From Notospermus geniculatus (lineage: Eukaryota > Nemertea > Pilidiophora > Heteronemertea > Lineidae): a DNA stretch of 64,000 bases. The stretch's first letter is position 1. Every line of letters begins with the position of its first letter. The position numbers and the translations under genes were made by a program. This document shows, piece after piece, positions 1-11,404 of this stretch. The notes under the pieces were generated by a model that saw only the letters and a program-made list of their open reading frames with translations, made no database searches and was not told the DNA's origin. The stretch lies in assembly GCA_002633025.1 (NCBI GenBank), contig NMRB01000365.1:1-64000 (forward strand). The letters are read 5' to 3'.

Positions 1-161
1 TTATGGGGAGGTTAAAGCCTGGGGCCAGGCTGAACACTAGGTCCGAGGTTGTTTGAAAGACCTTGTGGGGAAAATATTAACTTGCCCCCCAATGACGTAG
101 GAGGGGCAAGGCATCTTCCCCACAATTCGACTACCCCACAACCCCTGGAATGTAAGTATGT

Positions 162-250
162 GTGTGTGTGTGTGTCTCCGTTAAACTGGCACGTTTCGCA
201 ACCCGAAGGCCTAGTGTCATGAAAATTGGTGGAGAGGTAGGCCCTGTTAC
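162..250 (+). repeat. Interspersed repeat family A, copy 1
   Basis: A short GT run is followed by a segment (TTAAACTGGCACGTTTCGCA and onward to about 250) that recurs on minus at 45430-45765 and on plus at 61925-62205. All three copies have a GT/GTCT microsatellite directly upstream of TTAAACTGGCAC. Copy 1 breaks off where the AGAAATGTAGCC array begins. The open frame over this stretch is a by-product of the repeat and is not called as a gene. Confidence 0.75.
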
Positions 251-251
251 A

Positions 252-410
252 ACTAGAAATGTAGCCGTAACCGGAAATGTAGCCAACCAGAAATGTAGCC
301 GGTTTTTCTACCAGTTACATTTTTACATAGCTGTGTCAACTAGAAATGTAGCCCCGCCCAGAATTGTAGCCCTAACCAGAAATGTAGCCGGATCGCCCAG
401 AAATGTAGCC
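252..410 (+). repeat. Degenerate tandem array, core AGAAATGTAGCC
   Basis: Seven direct copies of a 12-15 bp unit with core AGAAATGTAGCC lie at about 252, 271, 286, 339, 356, 375 and 395, separated by short variable linkers (AACT, AACC, CGCCC). The AAATGTA(G/C)CC core resembles the unit of the palindromic array at 56002-56172. No coding function is claimed. Confidence 0.8.
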
Positions 411-416
411 AAGACT

Positions 417-992
417 CCCAACTACAGGGTGTATAAAAAAAAGCAACAGTTGATATTTTCATGAATATTTAAAAATCTAGGACAGATATTGCAAATCTAT
501 GTAGGTCATCTGATGCGTATTGATCTTAGCTTCAAAATGACACCATTTATGTTGGAATACCGTTACGCATGACTGACCTAACACTGTTTAAACAAAATGA
601 CCTAAAATTGCATTTGTTGCAGGGCGAGGATTGCTGTTGTTATTGACGCTCTGTACCTTATTCATTGCATAACATTCACAGACAATGCCCAAATGGTAGA
701 GTAACTGTTGTCACTCTTCCAATAAAGAAGTCAAAGACAAACAGATAAAAAAACATAATTTATTCTGTGTCAACAAAGTAACAACATCTTTGATGTTGAT
801 CTCAGCAAAGTAAAACAACAGATGTAAACGTAATGTTTTATGGCACTTTGTGCTTTCCCACTTGGTTTCAGTCATGGCCAAGTTCTCATGGCCCCATCAT
901 GGTGGAAAATAAATGTTTTGGCAAACTTTGCTCTCCTCACCACTACAGGTAAATCCCAACCCTGCAGCAAATTGGATTACAAGCCATTTCGT
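417..992. other. AT-rich sequence with no assignable feature
   Basis: No exon with splice sites, no repeat shared with the rest of the window and no terminal inverted repeat was recognised here. Open frames are short and lack domain signatures. Confidence 0.5.
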
Positions 993-1641
993 TTAACCCT
1001 TTCGCGCCGAGTCTCGACTTTGGTCGAGATAGGCCTGTACCACACACCCTCGCACATTGAAACTGACCTAGAATTGTAACCAGTTGACCGATTGATGTCT
1101 GCTTTGCATATTTTTTAATGCGAGACAACCCCCTCTCAATACGCGATTTTGCTCCGTTCGAAGAAACCTGGCTAAAATTGCGTTAACGTATGTTCTGGGG
1201 TCTAGATTGACAGACTCCAAATTGCAAATCTGACTTGTGACAAAATGGCCATATCTCCGGAACGGAAGCAGCTACGACGCGACTTAGCGCCAAAAGAAAG
1301 AGTAGAAAAAAGTAGCATTTTGACCAATTTTCAGAGGCGTAGGAGCAACGGTTATCGAGATAATAGACGTTTAAAGACTGGCATCCTGACGAAAACGTAG
1401 GCCGAATGCGAGTATTTCCTCACAACTTGCATCTTCGGCTCTGGCCTGTTTCTCACACAGACATTTTGGAAGAAGCAAACCTGCATGAGGTCGTGGCCCA
1501 TTTAGTTGCCTCCAGAATGAGTGTCTTGTTACCAGTTTCGGTTGCATATTTTGGGAGCTAGGCGCGTTTTTGTACGGACATCAGATCAATTCATGTTACG
1601 AAATGGACACTTTTCACTATAGTTAGGTACGAAAGGGTTAA
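993..1641 (+). mobile_element. TTAA-flanked non-autonomous DNA element, copy 1
   Basis: The element starts TTAACCCTTTCGCGCC and ends CGAAAGGGTTAA, so both ends carry TTAA and inverted CCCTTTCG termini, as in the piggyBac group (TTAA target, CCC start). Just inside the left end is a small hairpin (TCTCGACTTTGGTCGAGA). A second, direct copy lies at 62250-62747. No transposase frame is present, so it would depend on a source element elsewhere. Confidence 0.75.
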
Positions 1642-2906
1642 ACAGTGCCTGATCAGCCATGCGGAACTCTATTCAGGCACCAATGGTATCAATTTGAAGC
1701 TACTATTTGTTGATATTCGCGCTTGTTAGTGGGAGCGAAAGGTGCCGCTGTCATTAGCGTCCATTGAATGCGAAGAAAAACAAAGATGGCTGCCTGTCAA
1801 CATCGACCGGCGTCCGTGAATTTCTATGAGAATATTCATTTATTTCTGTATTTAACATGCAGAAAGTCTAATCTACGATGATACAGAGGTAGTAAAATGC
1901 CCGTTAGCAAATAATAAATGCGTTTTGCATTTATTTTTCGGCGTGTTCAATGGCGTAGACGGCCATTACCATTAGGAAAATTCTGCCCTAGGAATTTTGT
2001 TGAAAAAATACAGAGCCCTCTATTGCCCCCCTCTGAAGTGGATCTTTTCAAACTCAGTCAAAAGCGTAGCCCATCTGCCCCACTTGAGTTCCCAGCCTGC
2101 TTAATTCTTCTGGCTCTTTAAATTCCCGCTTCCCTCCCTTGAGCCAACATGATCACCTGGGCATAATCACTCAGTGAATAACAGCTATAAATAACTGTGT
2201 TAAGAGTAAGTCATTATTCTGAATAAAGGATTGTTTATCGAGCAAAGATTATAATAGTGTAGTATACATGTACCTAATGTGCATGATTGTGGTGGACATT
2301 TTGTGGAAGGTAGAAATGTTGCTTTTATTGGGCAAAAAATTGGCAAATTTTACAAAAGTTATTTTCCTCTTAATAACCTTACTGCATTGGCAGATTTCAA
2401 TGAAATTTTGTAGAATGAATGGCAAGGTTTTCCTGCACAGGTATATGTGTGCATAAAAACTGGGAAATGTGGCATTTGAGAGATATGGGGGAATTTAATG
2501 AGTATAAAGTTTGCAAAGATTCTTCACATGTTTCGCCGTATATATAGCCTACATTTTCACATCGCCAAAACATTGCAGAAGCAATGATGGACAAAAGCAG
2601 TGTTCCCCAGAACTGGGGTAAAGGTGCATATTTTGAAAGTCATCATTTGACATGTTTAAGGAAATAGAAATAAGCAAAGTAATATGTTTGCCGGTGTACG
2701 GTTATATTTCCCCTAATAACTGGCACAGCAATACGCTGCCTGGCCCATCTTTGGATGAATGTGATCCTATCATTGTGGTGTCGACAGTTTTCTTCTTGTG
2801 TCATTGGAACTGATAGAACTGGATAGAACATAGATGGAGCATAGAACATAAAACATCCTATTCATCAAAGCCAACATTTTATTAGCTGAAATGTGCAGTT
2901 AGAAAC
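1642..2906. other. Unassigned sequence
   Basis: No conserved domain, repeat relative within the window or inverted termini was found. It is AT-rich from about 2200 onward. Confidence 0.45.
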
Positions 2907-3042
2907 ATGTCGGGCCGATTTCACAAAGTGCGTTTAAGACTTAGACGCATGTAACTTCGCTAAATGCACGCATTTTCACCATGCACTTGACGAAGTTACA
3001 CACGTCTAAGTCTTAAACGCCCTTTGTGAAATCGGCCTGACA
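2907..3042. mobile_element. GGCC palindrome 1 (about 130 bp hairpin)
   Basis: The left arm starts ATGTCGGGCCGATTTCACAA and the right arm is its near-perfect reverse complement, ending GAAATCGGCCTGACAT. The arms continue through GTTTAAGACTTAGACG, GTAACTTCG and TGCA to a loop of about 20 bases. ACAT occurs on both sides, possibly a 4-bp target duplication. It belongs to the group with terminal GGCCNNNTTCNNNAA (4769, 48401, 48509, 52996, 60949). Confidence 0.85.
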
Positions 3043-4768
3043 TTTTTTATCAAATGAACGAGTTAGGGAGTAGGACCTTGTAGGCTAATTGCCTCAGTCT
3101 CACTACCGATGTTAGCTGCCCCAATCAGTGAGCGAACGTTTTGTGACAAAGCAGGGAAATTTTATAAGCAGTTTTCTCAAAACTAACAATGTTAGTTAGA
3201 ATCCTTCAATTCTAAGGTAGCGAGATGTTACGCTCAATATTTTACTGTGCGCTGCAAATATATTATCATTCCCTGACCAATAATTACTCATTGTGGTGTG
3301 CATGATTGGCTTTCATTTTGTAGATTCTATGTAGATTTCTTTCTGCTTTCGTTGCATCCTAACTCCCAACCTTTGAGACAACACTCCTCTTTGTTCTTAA
3401 ATTTAACTGGACATTGGCTGGTGTTGCCACACAGGATTGGGAAATGTCTTCCCTGCATGATTTTATCCGTCACAGCTTTGGATACTCCTCTGCTTATCAA
3501 TCACATAGACGATATTCCACCTTTTGTCAATTTTTGTGCATGATGTCTGGGTTTTCAAGGTTGACAGTGCAAATGAGGTGTGTTGATACTTGAATTTATG
3601 CAAAAAGTGACAGCACACTTTACTACGCCTACCCCTTTTCCTTCCAATGACAAGGAGAATCCAAGATGGCACAATCCTTGACACAGAATTAGATGAAATG
3701 GTCATGTGCTGACCTGTGTGAAGTAGGCCTAACAGAAGAACAAAATGATAAATTATCGAAATGTTCCCGGGCAAGCCTTGAGTTCCAGTTTACAGAGGAT
3801 ATTCATACAGCCAAACAGAACGACGGATGCTGCACAAGAGCTCACCACAGGCGAGCTAATCACGGAAAATCATCTGCAACACCAGTAGTCATCCCATCAC
3901 ATTGGTGTACACCAATCACATAGCTTTGCAAAATCTGTTGTGCACGATCGTGTGACGTGTGCCAGAAAAATCAGAACTGGTTTTGCGAAACACGAGTCAC
4001 CAGTGAAATATTACTGTACTGGGGTATAGGGACGAAAAAGAGTCATTCCAACTTCTCAATAGATCGGTAATATTGAAATTGACACTCAGACATTCCATCT
4101 CGTCCCTCAACAAGACCAGACTGAATTTTTCAGTTTGCAGTTTTTTCACTTTACTGTCATCTCATCATAGGCAGGTGCCATTGGTTGACTCCTTTTGATT
4201 AAAGGGAGAAACTGCAGATGTATTCACAAAACCAACAACTAGAGACGAAAATAAATTACAAAATATACATAAAATTTATTGTAATACATAATTTCTTTCT
4301 TTTACACTGGTCGATACATGCATTACGCCAAAAATAGATAAGCGAGCGAAACTCTTCATCCTCTATAGGATTTATGGCTAATTTCATTAAAACTCTTTTC
4401 CAAAAATATATTATTTACACATATAAAATAGTGAATTTAAATCCCATTTTGCCAAAGTAGGCATCCATTACATTTTCAACGCCATTGAAAATGATTCATT
4501 GATTCGCATTGGTGCCATAAAATGGTCTGAACCAGCGACTGAATATTGAGTTTTACGAGGAATCTCGCATAAACACTGACCCACTGTCTGATGTCAAAAT
4601 ACAAATCATTTTCAAAAGAGTGGTGAAAATGAAAAGGATGCTGACTTTGGCAATCCCGGATAAATTCCGTTTCAGGTTGATCACCTAAAAAATGTATTGC
4701 ATTGCGTTGCATTGCAGACTTTACTGACATGTAAGAGAGACTAGACGAGTTTCATAATTATTTACAAC
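3043..4768. other. Unassigned sequence
   Basis: No supported gene or repeat. Small open frames on both strands have no recognisable domain and no splice-site context. Confidence 0.45.
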
Positions 4769-4928
4769 TGGGGCCGGTTGCACAAAACTCATGTTAGCGC
4801 TATCATGATGTTAGCACTAACATCATGTTAAATGACGTCAAAATCCATTGTCTTCTTACGTCATCTAACATAAAGTTAGCGCTAATACCATGTTAGTGCT
4901 AACGTGAGTTTTGTGCAACCCAGCCCTG
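4769..4928. mobile_element. GGCC palindrome 2 (about 160 bp hairpin)
   Basis: The left arm begins GGGGCCGGTTGCACAAAACT and the right arm ends AGTTTTGTGCAACCCAGCCC. The stems carry repeated GTTAGCGCTA and GTTAGCACTAAC words. The terminal pattern fits GGCCNNNTTSNNNAA. It lies about 170 bp downstream of the 3' end of the SGNH ORF. Confidence 0.85.
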
Positions 4929-5096
4929 CTCTGCAAGGAAAAGCGAATGATATGGTGATGGTGGTAGAACTTTCTGGACAACCTTATAGAAAAACAAACC
5001 ACTCGTAATGCATTTACCGGGTAACTGAGACATTGGCTGTTTACATGAAAGGTATGACACATATCATTATGGCTAAATTCGCCCAAAATAATCATT

Positions 5097-5717
5097 TCAA
5101 ACTGACTGCAGGTGCTGCATAGTCTTGCATGTCTTTAGAACTGCCATCCTCATGCTGTGCATTAATTTAAAGTTCCCAGCAGAATTTAAGTGTACCCCAT
5201 CCTGTAAATGTAAGCCCTCCTGCCAAAGATGCTTATGATGATGGTAATGAACATGCTTTGGGTCTCTTAGGTGTTCTCTTAATAAAGAGTTAGTTTGTAT
5301 AACATTGTCCCTGTAAGTCCGGTGGCATTTAACCCGTGGTGCCAAGGCACAAACCTTGACCAGTTTTACACCCCAAGAATTAATTAAATACTCAGCATAG
5401 TCAAGAATTTCCTGAAAAAGATCCTTGGGCCCCAGGCGCCTAGAAGGAGAAGCAGACAGATCATTCCCCCCAATCTGCAGAACAACAATTTCAGGCCTGA
5501 ACGTTTTCAATTTATGCCCAATCCTTTGATCACCCCAGATATCCTTCATCTGTAAACCTCCTATACCCAAAAAGTGCACTTTGCAATTGCTTAAACCAAG
5601 ATTTTCAATATTTTCAGCAAAATTTGTGTTGTGTTTTACGGCTTCCCCATTGCATAAAAAGTCTTTTAACCGCCGAATATAACTATGTCCCAGTATCAGA
5701 ACTCTTGGGATCTCCAT
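5097..5717 (-). CDS. SGNH/GDSL-type hydrolase-like ORF, intronless
   Basis: A 206-residue uninterrupted frame. Block I is at residues 7-16 (LILGHSYIRR, with the Ser of a GDS-like motif), block III at about 101-105 (IGGND, oxyanion Asn), and block V at about 174-181 (DGVHLNSAG, with Asp and His of the triad). All SGNH catalytic positions are therefore present. The family cleaves ester bonds; substrate and location cannot be read here, and no signal peptide is seen. Intronless SGNH frames of this size occur in animal genomes as esterase modules of retroelements (CR1-type ORF1, Ngaro/DIRS elements) and as single-exon genes. No polymerase or recombinase frame adjoins it. It may be a captured or relic transposon module rather than a host gene. 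Confidence 0.7.
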   Translation of the reverse strand: MEIPRVLILGHSYIRRLKDFLCNGEAVKHNTNFAENIENLGLSNCKVHFLGIGGLQMKDIWGDQRIGHKLKTFRPEIVVLQIGGNDLSASPSRRLGPKDLFQEILDYAEYLINSWGVKLVKVCALAPRVKCHRTYRDNVIQTNSLLREHLRDPKHVHYHHHKHLWQEGLHLQDGVHLNSAGNFKLMHSMRMAVLKTCKTMQHLQSV

Positions 5718-7383
5718 TGTACTAACAGTACAGAAATATGTACACTAGTGAAATTTACAAGTAAGTATAGAACCACACTGATTCTGAGCGTATTTGTGAT
5801 GATGCACTACGAAATAACTCAAAACGCGTGTGTGGCGAGGGTATAAATCTGTTCCCCCACCGACACCAATAGAAGCAATATGAAATAGGTTAGTCCACTG
5901 AAAGAACCAGAGTTGGCATGATTCTGGCGGCTACAAATCACCATTAAAGAGACACTGTCGTCAAAACAAGATGTGCAGAAAAAGCCTCCACTCTTGCTCT
6001 ATGAAGCCAGGCCACAGCCATTATAATATATTCAACAACGATAAACACGGATAGTTATTCCATATTGCTTCTGATGTGTTTCGGCCCTAAGGCCTCATCA
6101 GGATGGTAGATGAAGATATCTTGCTTAGATCTGCTTTAACCCAAAGTTTTCATCAGTAAACACACCCGATAAACCCACTGAAGTTTTAAGAATTAAAAAT
6201 GAATTTAAAATATCTGGAAAAACCCAGTCACGTTTCTCTTGTCCACATGAGCAAGCATTAAACCAAGTGTAAAACGCCGCCTGATACGCTTTGTGACATT
6301 TGACACTGGAACTAGCAAGTGCAATAAGCTCAAGTGGATGAACGGTCTCGCTGGTGTATCATTAGAGCAATGTATAAGACAGTCAGTGGTGTTGCAGCTT
6401 ATGACCAAGATTATGACAAAATGTAAAGAAACCATACAAACATGCAATAATATGATAAATAATATGATAAATCACAAAATGACTGCAAACAGTCGGCAGC
6501 TTTGCATTTTTTAAAAGAAATATCGGAGCAACCAAATGGGCCCAATATTGATCATTCTAAACTCTATTGATCCACCAGAGAAACAGGAGGTAGGCCCCAC
6601 CCATCCTCACCTACCTACCTCATACCCATTTAAATTTTTTATCGGAAACCTAGCAGAGTCTAATGCAAGATATCTTAACCATACCAAACTGTACCGAGTT
6701 TTCAAAACCACTCGGTCAGATCCTACAAAGTTCTACTTTTGTACAGGTCCAATCAATCAGTACTTACAAAGTCGTACAAGTTACCAATTAGGTATCATGT
6801 GCGTTTCATTCATGATTGACCACACTTTCTCAATTTGTGTTCGAGCACAAACACCGTGCTCATGTGTGTCTTCAAACCAGTACGGTATCAGAATCCTGAG
6901 AATGAAATCACAGCTCTCTAAAACTTATTAGCTTTACTGCATAAGAAATACAGCATGTCCGAGTTTTATTGGTCGTTCCCAGGGTAGCCAAATACCTCAT
7001 TATAGTAACCTGCCAACCACACTAGAACACTTCCTACATTGTCGTGCCTCCCATTGTGGGCTTCATATTGGATTCTGCTCTAAACTGGGACCAAGACCAA
7101 TAAAATTTGGACTTACTGTAATAACATTTAAGAAGATAAAGTGTAAGAAATCTACAAGCTCACACACTTTCAGTTTCAGACAAAATATGTACAAAAACAG
7201 AATTATAAAAGTAGGCCTACATCATAGAGTACCAAAAACATCTGAAGTTGCACTGACAATCTATTCATGGCAAACTCTGTAATCACAGAAATGGTACGTT
7301 ATGCACATTTCAGAAGTAAGATAAATTCTGACATAAAAAATAACCATGACAACCTACCAGCGGCGGAAGCTGACGACTCTGGT
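5718..7383. other. Unassigned sequence
   Basis: No supported exon or repeat. A frame at 6536-6931 on plus has no domain signature and unremarkable composition, so it is left out. Confidence 0.4.
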
Positions 7384-9680
7384 TTACCACCAGTAAATAA
7401 TAGTACGACTTAGTTCGTTAGGTTGAGAGAGTGATCCAAGTTGAGATAGTTCGGTTTCTAGTGTGGTGTCATCGGCAAACATAATGAAATTAAATTGGTC
7501 ACTTGCCAGGTTCAGGTCATTAACATAGATTATGAACAGAAGTGGTCCAAGGATCGAACCTTGAGGGACCCCGGTACTTATTGATTCGTAATTTGATAAG
7601 GTGCCAGCTAGATCGACATATTGTTGTCTGTTAGATGTAGCTTCGAATAAGGTCAAGGGCGTGATCCGAGAGGCCATAATGATTTAATTTTTGAAGCAAG
7701 ATGTCATGATCTAAGGTGTCAAATGCTTTGGATAGATCCATAAATATTGCAAGTGACTTTTTACCGCTGTCTAATGACTTAGTTATTCTGTCTATCAATT
7801 CAGCTGCCGCTAGGTCAGTAGAGTGTTTGGCACGAAAACCATATTGACTTCCAAAAAAATAAATTATTTGTGTCGAAATGTTTTACTAATTGGTTAAATA
7901 TAACTCGTTCATAAATTTTTGATACTGCTGGCAATAGAGAAATAGGTCGGTAATTATCGAAGAGTTTACTATCACCCTTTTTGAACAGAGGTAATACCTT
8001 GGCTATTTTTAGCTTGTCCGGGAAAATACCTGTTTCGATTAACCGATTAAGTAATAAGGTCACGGCGCTTAATATTTCAGATTTACAGATCTTAAAGGAG
8101 TTAGACGCCGAAGTTGTAAACACTCACTCACTGGTTCTCTATCCACGGACGCCTGCGGTGCTGCCACCTATTGTCGGTGATATGTACTGACGTGAAGTAT
8201 CGCGAGTGAGTTGCATCGGACCGGGAACCAGTCTAACGATCACGGGTGCTGCCACCTGCACGAAGGAATAAAACTAGTTTGCCGACCATATTTGTAAACA
8301 AACCAGCTTGTTTACAACTTCGGCGTCTAACTCCTTTAATGAGTTTAGTGGACAGTCCATCCCAGCCACTGCTGGGTTTTGCCTGTAGACCGTCAATTAC
8401 CTTGGCAACATCTGTTTCATTGATTGTTTGAAACATAAACGTTTTGTTCTTAGGGTTTTTTAGATATTCATTGAAAGTAGTTGGGGGAGCTTTGATTTTA
8501 GAAGAAAGTTTAGGACCAATGCCTGAGAAGTAGTTATTAAAACTATTGGCTATGGTGTTCTTGTCAGTTACCGTAGTATCGTTAATAAGGAAAGAATCAG
8601 GCAATTGTGATTTAGCAGGAGATTTATTAATAATTGAGTTTATAGCTGACCATGTTTTTCTCGTATCATTACTGCATTTATCGAAGAGCTGAGAATAATG
8701 ATTTTTTTTGGCATTGTTGATTAGTCTACGAAGAACTTTATTGAAGGTTTTTAGTTGTTCCGCTCTAATTTCATAAAGTTGACAGTTTTTTGGTGTATCT
8801 TTTAATTTCTTGTATAGCCTGTCACGTTTAGTGATAGATTTGATCAATGCATTTGTGATCCATGGTGTCTTTTTATGTTTGTGTTTCTTTAGTTTTACTG
8901 TACGAAGAGGAAAATGTGTTTCTTTAGCATCGATAACTATGTTATGAAATGTATTGAAACTGGTGTTTACATCCATTGTGGACCAGATTTCATCATTTAT
9001 TAAGGTAGTTAACTTATCGTTTAGTTCGTTTTTAAAGCGAGTTATGTTTTCTTCGTTGAATTCCCTGTATTGTACAGTTTTTGGCCCATACGAATTATTA
9101 GTGAGATCAGATTTAATACTGATAAAGTAGGGTTGGTGATCTGACATTCGATTGTTTAAGATACCTGTAGAAATGGATGAAAATCTTGGAGAGAAGCGAC
9201 ACATGAAGTTATCAATTAATGTAGCACTATGGGGAGTTATACGAGTTGGATGTGTTATAGTCGGGTAAATTGAGTGGGTGAACAAGGTTTCCACAAAGGC
9301 ATTGAAAGCAGGTTTTTCTCTTAGCTTTAGTAGATCTATATTGTAATCTCCCGCGATTATTAATTCACTGCTGTTATTTTGGAAATGTGAAAATAATGCA
9401 GAGAACTCCTCTGTAAATTGGAAATACTAGTAATCTTCATTTCGTGTATGTGGTAATCTATAAATATTTCCCAATATGGTTTTATTCTCGTTTCCGTTGC
9501 CAGTAATTTCAATGAAAAGATTTTCCCAAGATTTGTGCTTTGGTATGTCAGAAAGTATTCTATAACTGAGGTCGTCTTTAAGGTAAATACTAAGTCCGCC
9601 ATGTGCCGAACATGTCCGACCTTGATGTATGGGAATATAACCTTGGATGTTAATAGAGTACGCAGCTATGATTGAACCGT
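7384..9680 (-). pseudogene. Non-LTR (LINE) retrotransposon ORF2 remnant: endonuclease and reverse transcriptase
   Basis: Read on minus, from about 9680 down. An APE-type endonuclease is visible in two frames (residue words AHGGLSIYLKDD near 9600, IIAGDYNIDLLK near 9350, SDHQPYF near 9140). Then come the linker and the start of the reverse transcriptase (KPSSGWDGLSTKLIK near 8350; NYRPISLLPAVSKIYERV near 7930; AFDTLDH near 7710; GVPQGSILGPL and FADDT near 7470-7580). The order and motifs fit a CR1/L2/jockey-like clade. There are frameshifts near 9430, 7850 and 7690, and a small TIR element splits the frame at 8093-8341. The coding region stops shortly after FADD, so the 3' part is lost, unlike the usual 5' truncation of LINEs. 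Confidence 0.85.
8093..8341. mobile_element. About 250-bp TIR insertion within the LINE
   Basis: A 29-30 bp inverted repeat bounds it: AAAGGAGTTAGACGCCGAAG... on the left and ...CTTCGGCGTCTAACTCCTTT on the right. The interior has further imperfect inverted words (ACTGGTTC/GGGAACCAGT) and a direct repeat GGTGCTGCCACCT. It splits the reverse transcriptase frame of the LINE. Confidence 0.7.
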
Positions 9681-10324
9681 ACTAATCACCAGCACTATGA
9701 CCAGCAAGGTTCAGTAACATGCGAAAACAGCATAAAATATAACTTGGTCAAAAGATTACACAAAGTACTCGCATCTAGCAAACGGTAAGTGACTGGTAAG
9801 CCAAAACACATTTGCAAAACTTGATCACTAGTTCAGAGACACTAAACGAACAAAATCACCTGATTGGGATGATCTGTTATCGCGAAAGACCAAAATATTA
9901 CATTGCTCTTAAACAACAATATGAATAAGCAAGATATGATATAATCAACGATATCATCAATAGCTCACAAAATTTCTTAAAGAGAAGAACAGTTTCACTT
10001 TCTTACTTACACTTACACTTCCTTACTTACACTTACACAAAAGTCAGATGCATATTACACATCTAACACACTAAGTCATTGACATGACACTTAAACCTAT
10101 TATGACACTATGGTAACCATCACAACAATACAATGCAAGCCAAATTCTTGTGAGCATCTTGAAATGCTTTAAAAGAAACACAATACACACAAATCCTTGC
10201 TACTGAAATCTACCGTTTTATCCCTAGCGGACAAATACAAAACTAAATGATACTACATCATGACGTCGAATAGTAAACTTCCTTCTGAAACAAAACAATT
10301 TGTGCAGATAATGCTTCACGGCAT
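9681..10324 (-). other. AT-rich spacer between LINE and Gypsy; possible Gypsy 3' end
   Basis: It lies just 3' (in element sense) of the Gypsy integrase stop. A Gypsy 3' untranslated region and LTR would be expected here, but with no second LTR copy in the window the ends cannot be set. A 17-bp doublet (CTTACTTACACTTACAC) is present near 10003-10036. Confidence 0.35.
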
Positions 10325-11365
10325 TCACTTAACAACTTTCTGCTTGCCATACACACGCTTGACGAGCTTCGCAACGGAGCCAGTACAACGGAGATCCTTC
10401 GCTTGCAACACTAATTCTACAAGACGTGAACACTTGTCATCCAATAAAGGTGACCACCAATATGAAGAGGTGCCGTTACCAAAAGGGAAAGAGAGCAACA
10501 GCTGAATTCTACCATTCCTGAAACGGGCTCGTTTGAGGCAAGTATCTACCTGGGAAGATGGAGAATCTTGAAGTACCTGTCGCTGCTTACACTTTTGCCA
10601 TTGATTTAAAGGTACAGGAGCTAGTGCACCATCATTTTCCTTCTGGAGTTGGAAGTGAACACCAAACACAACGGGCAAATTATCTGAGGAACTCAAATAC
10701 GCATGATCATCGATAGATGTCACTGCCCTTATATCTACATCCTGTTCATCACAGAAATGAACGACCGAAGGTTCTCCTGAAGTCTGCGTGCCCTGTGCAG
10801 ACTGCTGCAACAGATGCTGCGGACGATTCACGTTTCCTACATTTGAACTTGAAGAAGCCCGAATAAAGGCTGGCTTGAGCCTTGCGAATTTGAAAATATC
10901 AGGAATGACATTTCCTTTGAGATCAGCTAAGATATAGTGCGTCCTGTCCAGTATCTGATGTACTACAAATGGACCTACCCACATGGTCTTAAACTTGCGA
11001 GAGTTGGCAGTAATGCCAGTGGTGCTTGGTTTATGGAGATAAACCAGCTGACCTTGGGCACAGATTGGTGACTTAGTAAGTTTGTTGGCAATTTTGACAT
11101 TCTGAGCTAATTGCTGGTGCTCTTGTAACTGGAGCATACACTTAGAGACGTTCTGGAACTTCTGTTGAAGATGAGCGACATAGTCAGCGTAGGATTGAGA
11201 GAGACCTAATCGGGGTTTAAACTGTAGACTCGTCAAGTCTGCTGGTTCTCGAAGGAACAACAGATAAAATGGGGAATAACCACCAAGATGAGCACTAGAG
11301 AATGAGTTGTACGTGTACACTGCTGTGGAAACAAACTGTGTCCATGATTTACCATAGACTGACAA
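10325..11365 (-). pseudogene. Gypsy integrase, C-terminal part
   Basis: A 346-residue frame begins inside the integrase core (SVYGKSWTQFVSTAVYTYNS) and continues through the typical SPFYLLFLREP word, a basic linker and a small SH3-like C-terminal segment (YLHKP...MWVGPFVVHQILDR). It is followed by a long Ser/Gln-rich tail. The frame is offset from the upstream integrase frame, with a break near 11365-11405. Integrase inserts the element's cDNA into host DNA; this copy is defective. Confidence 0.8.
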
Positions 11366-11404
11366 GTTGGCCTTGATTAACTCAGCAATGGATCTGATTT
11401 GACG

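Noticed and set aside
162-464. A 100-residue open frame with NVA repeats
   Set aside because: It is the translation of the AGAAATGTAGCC array and family A repeat; no gene evidence.
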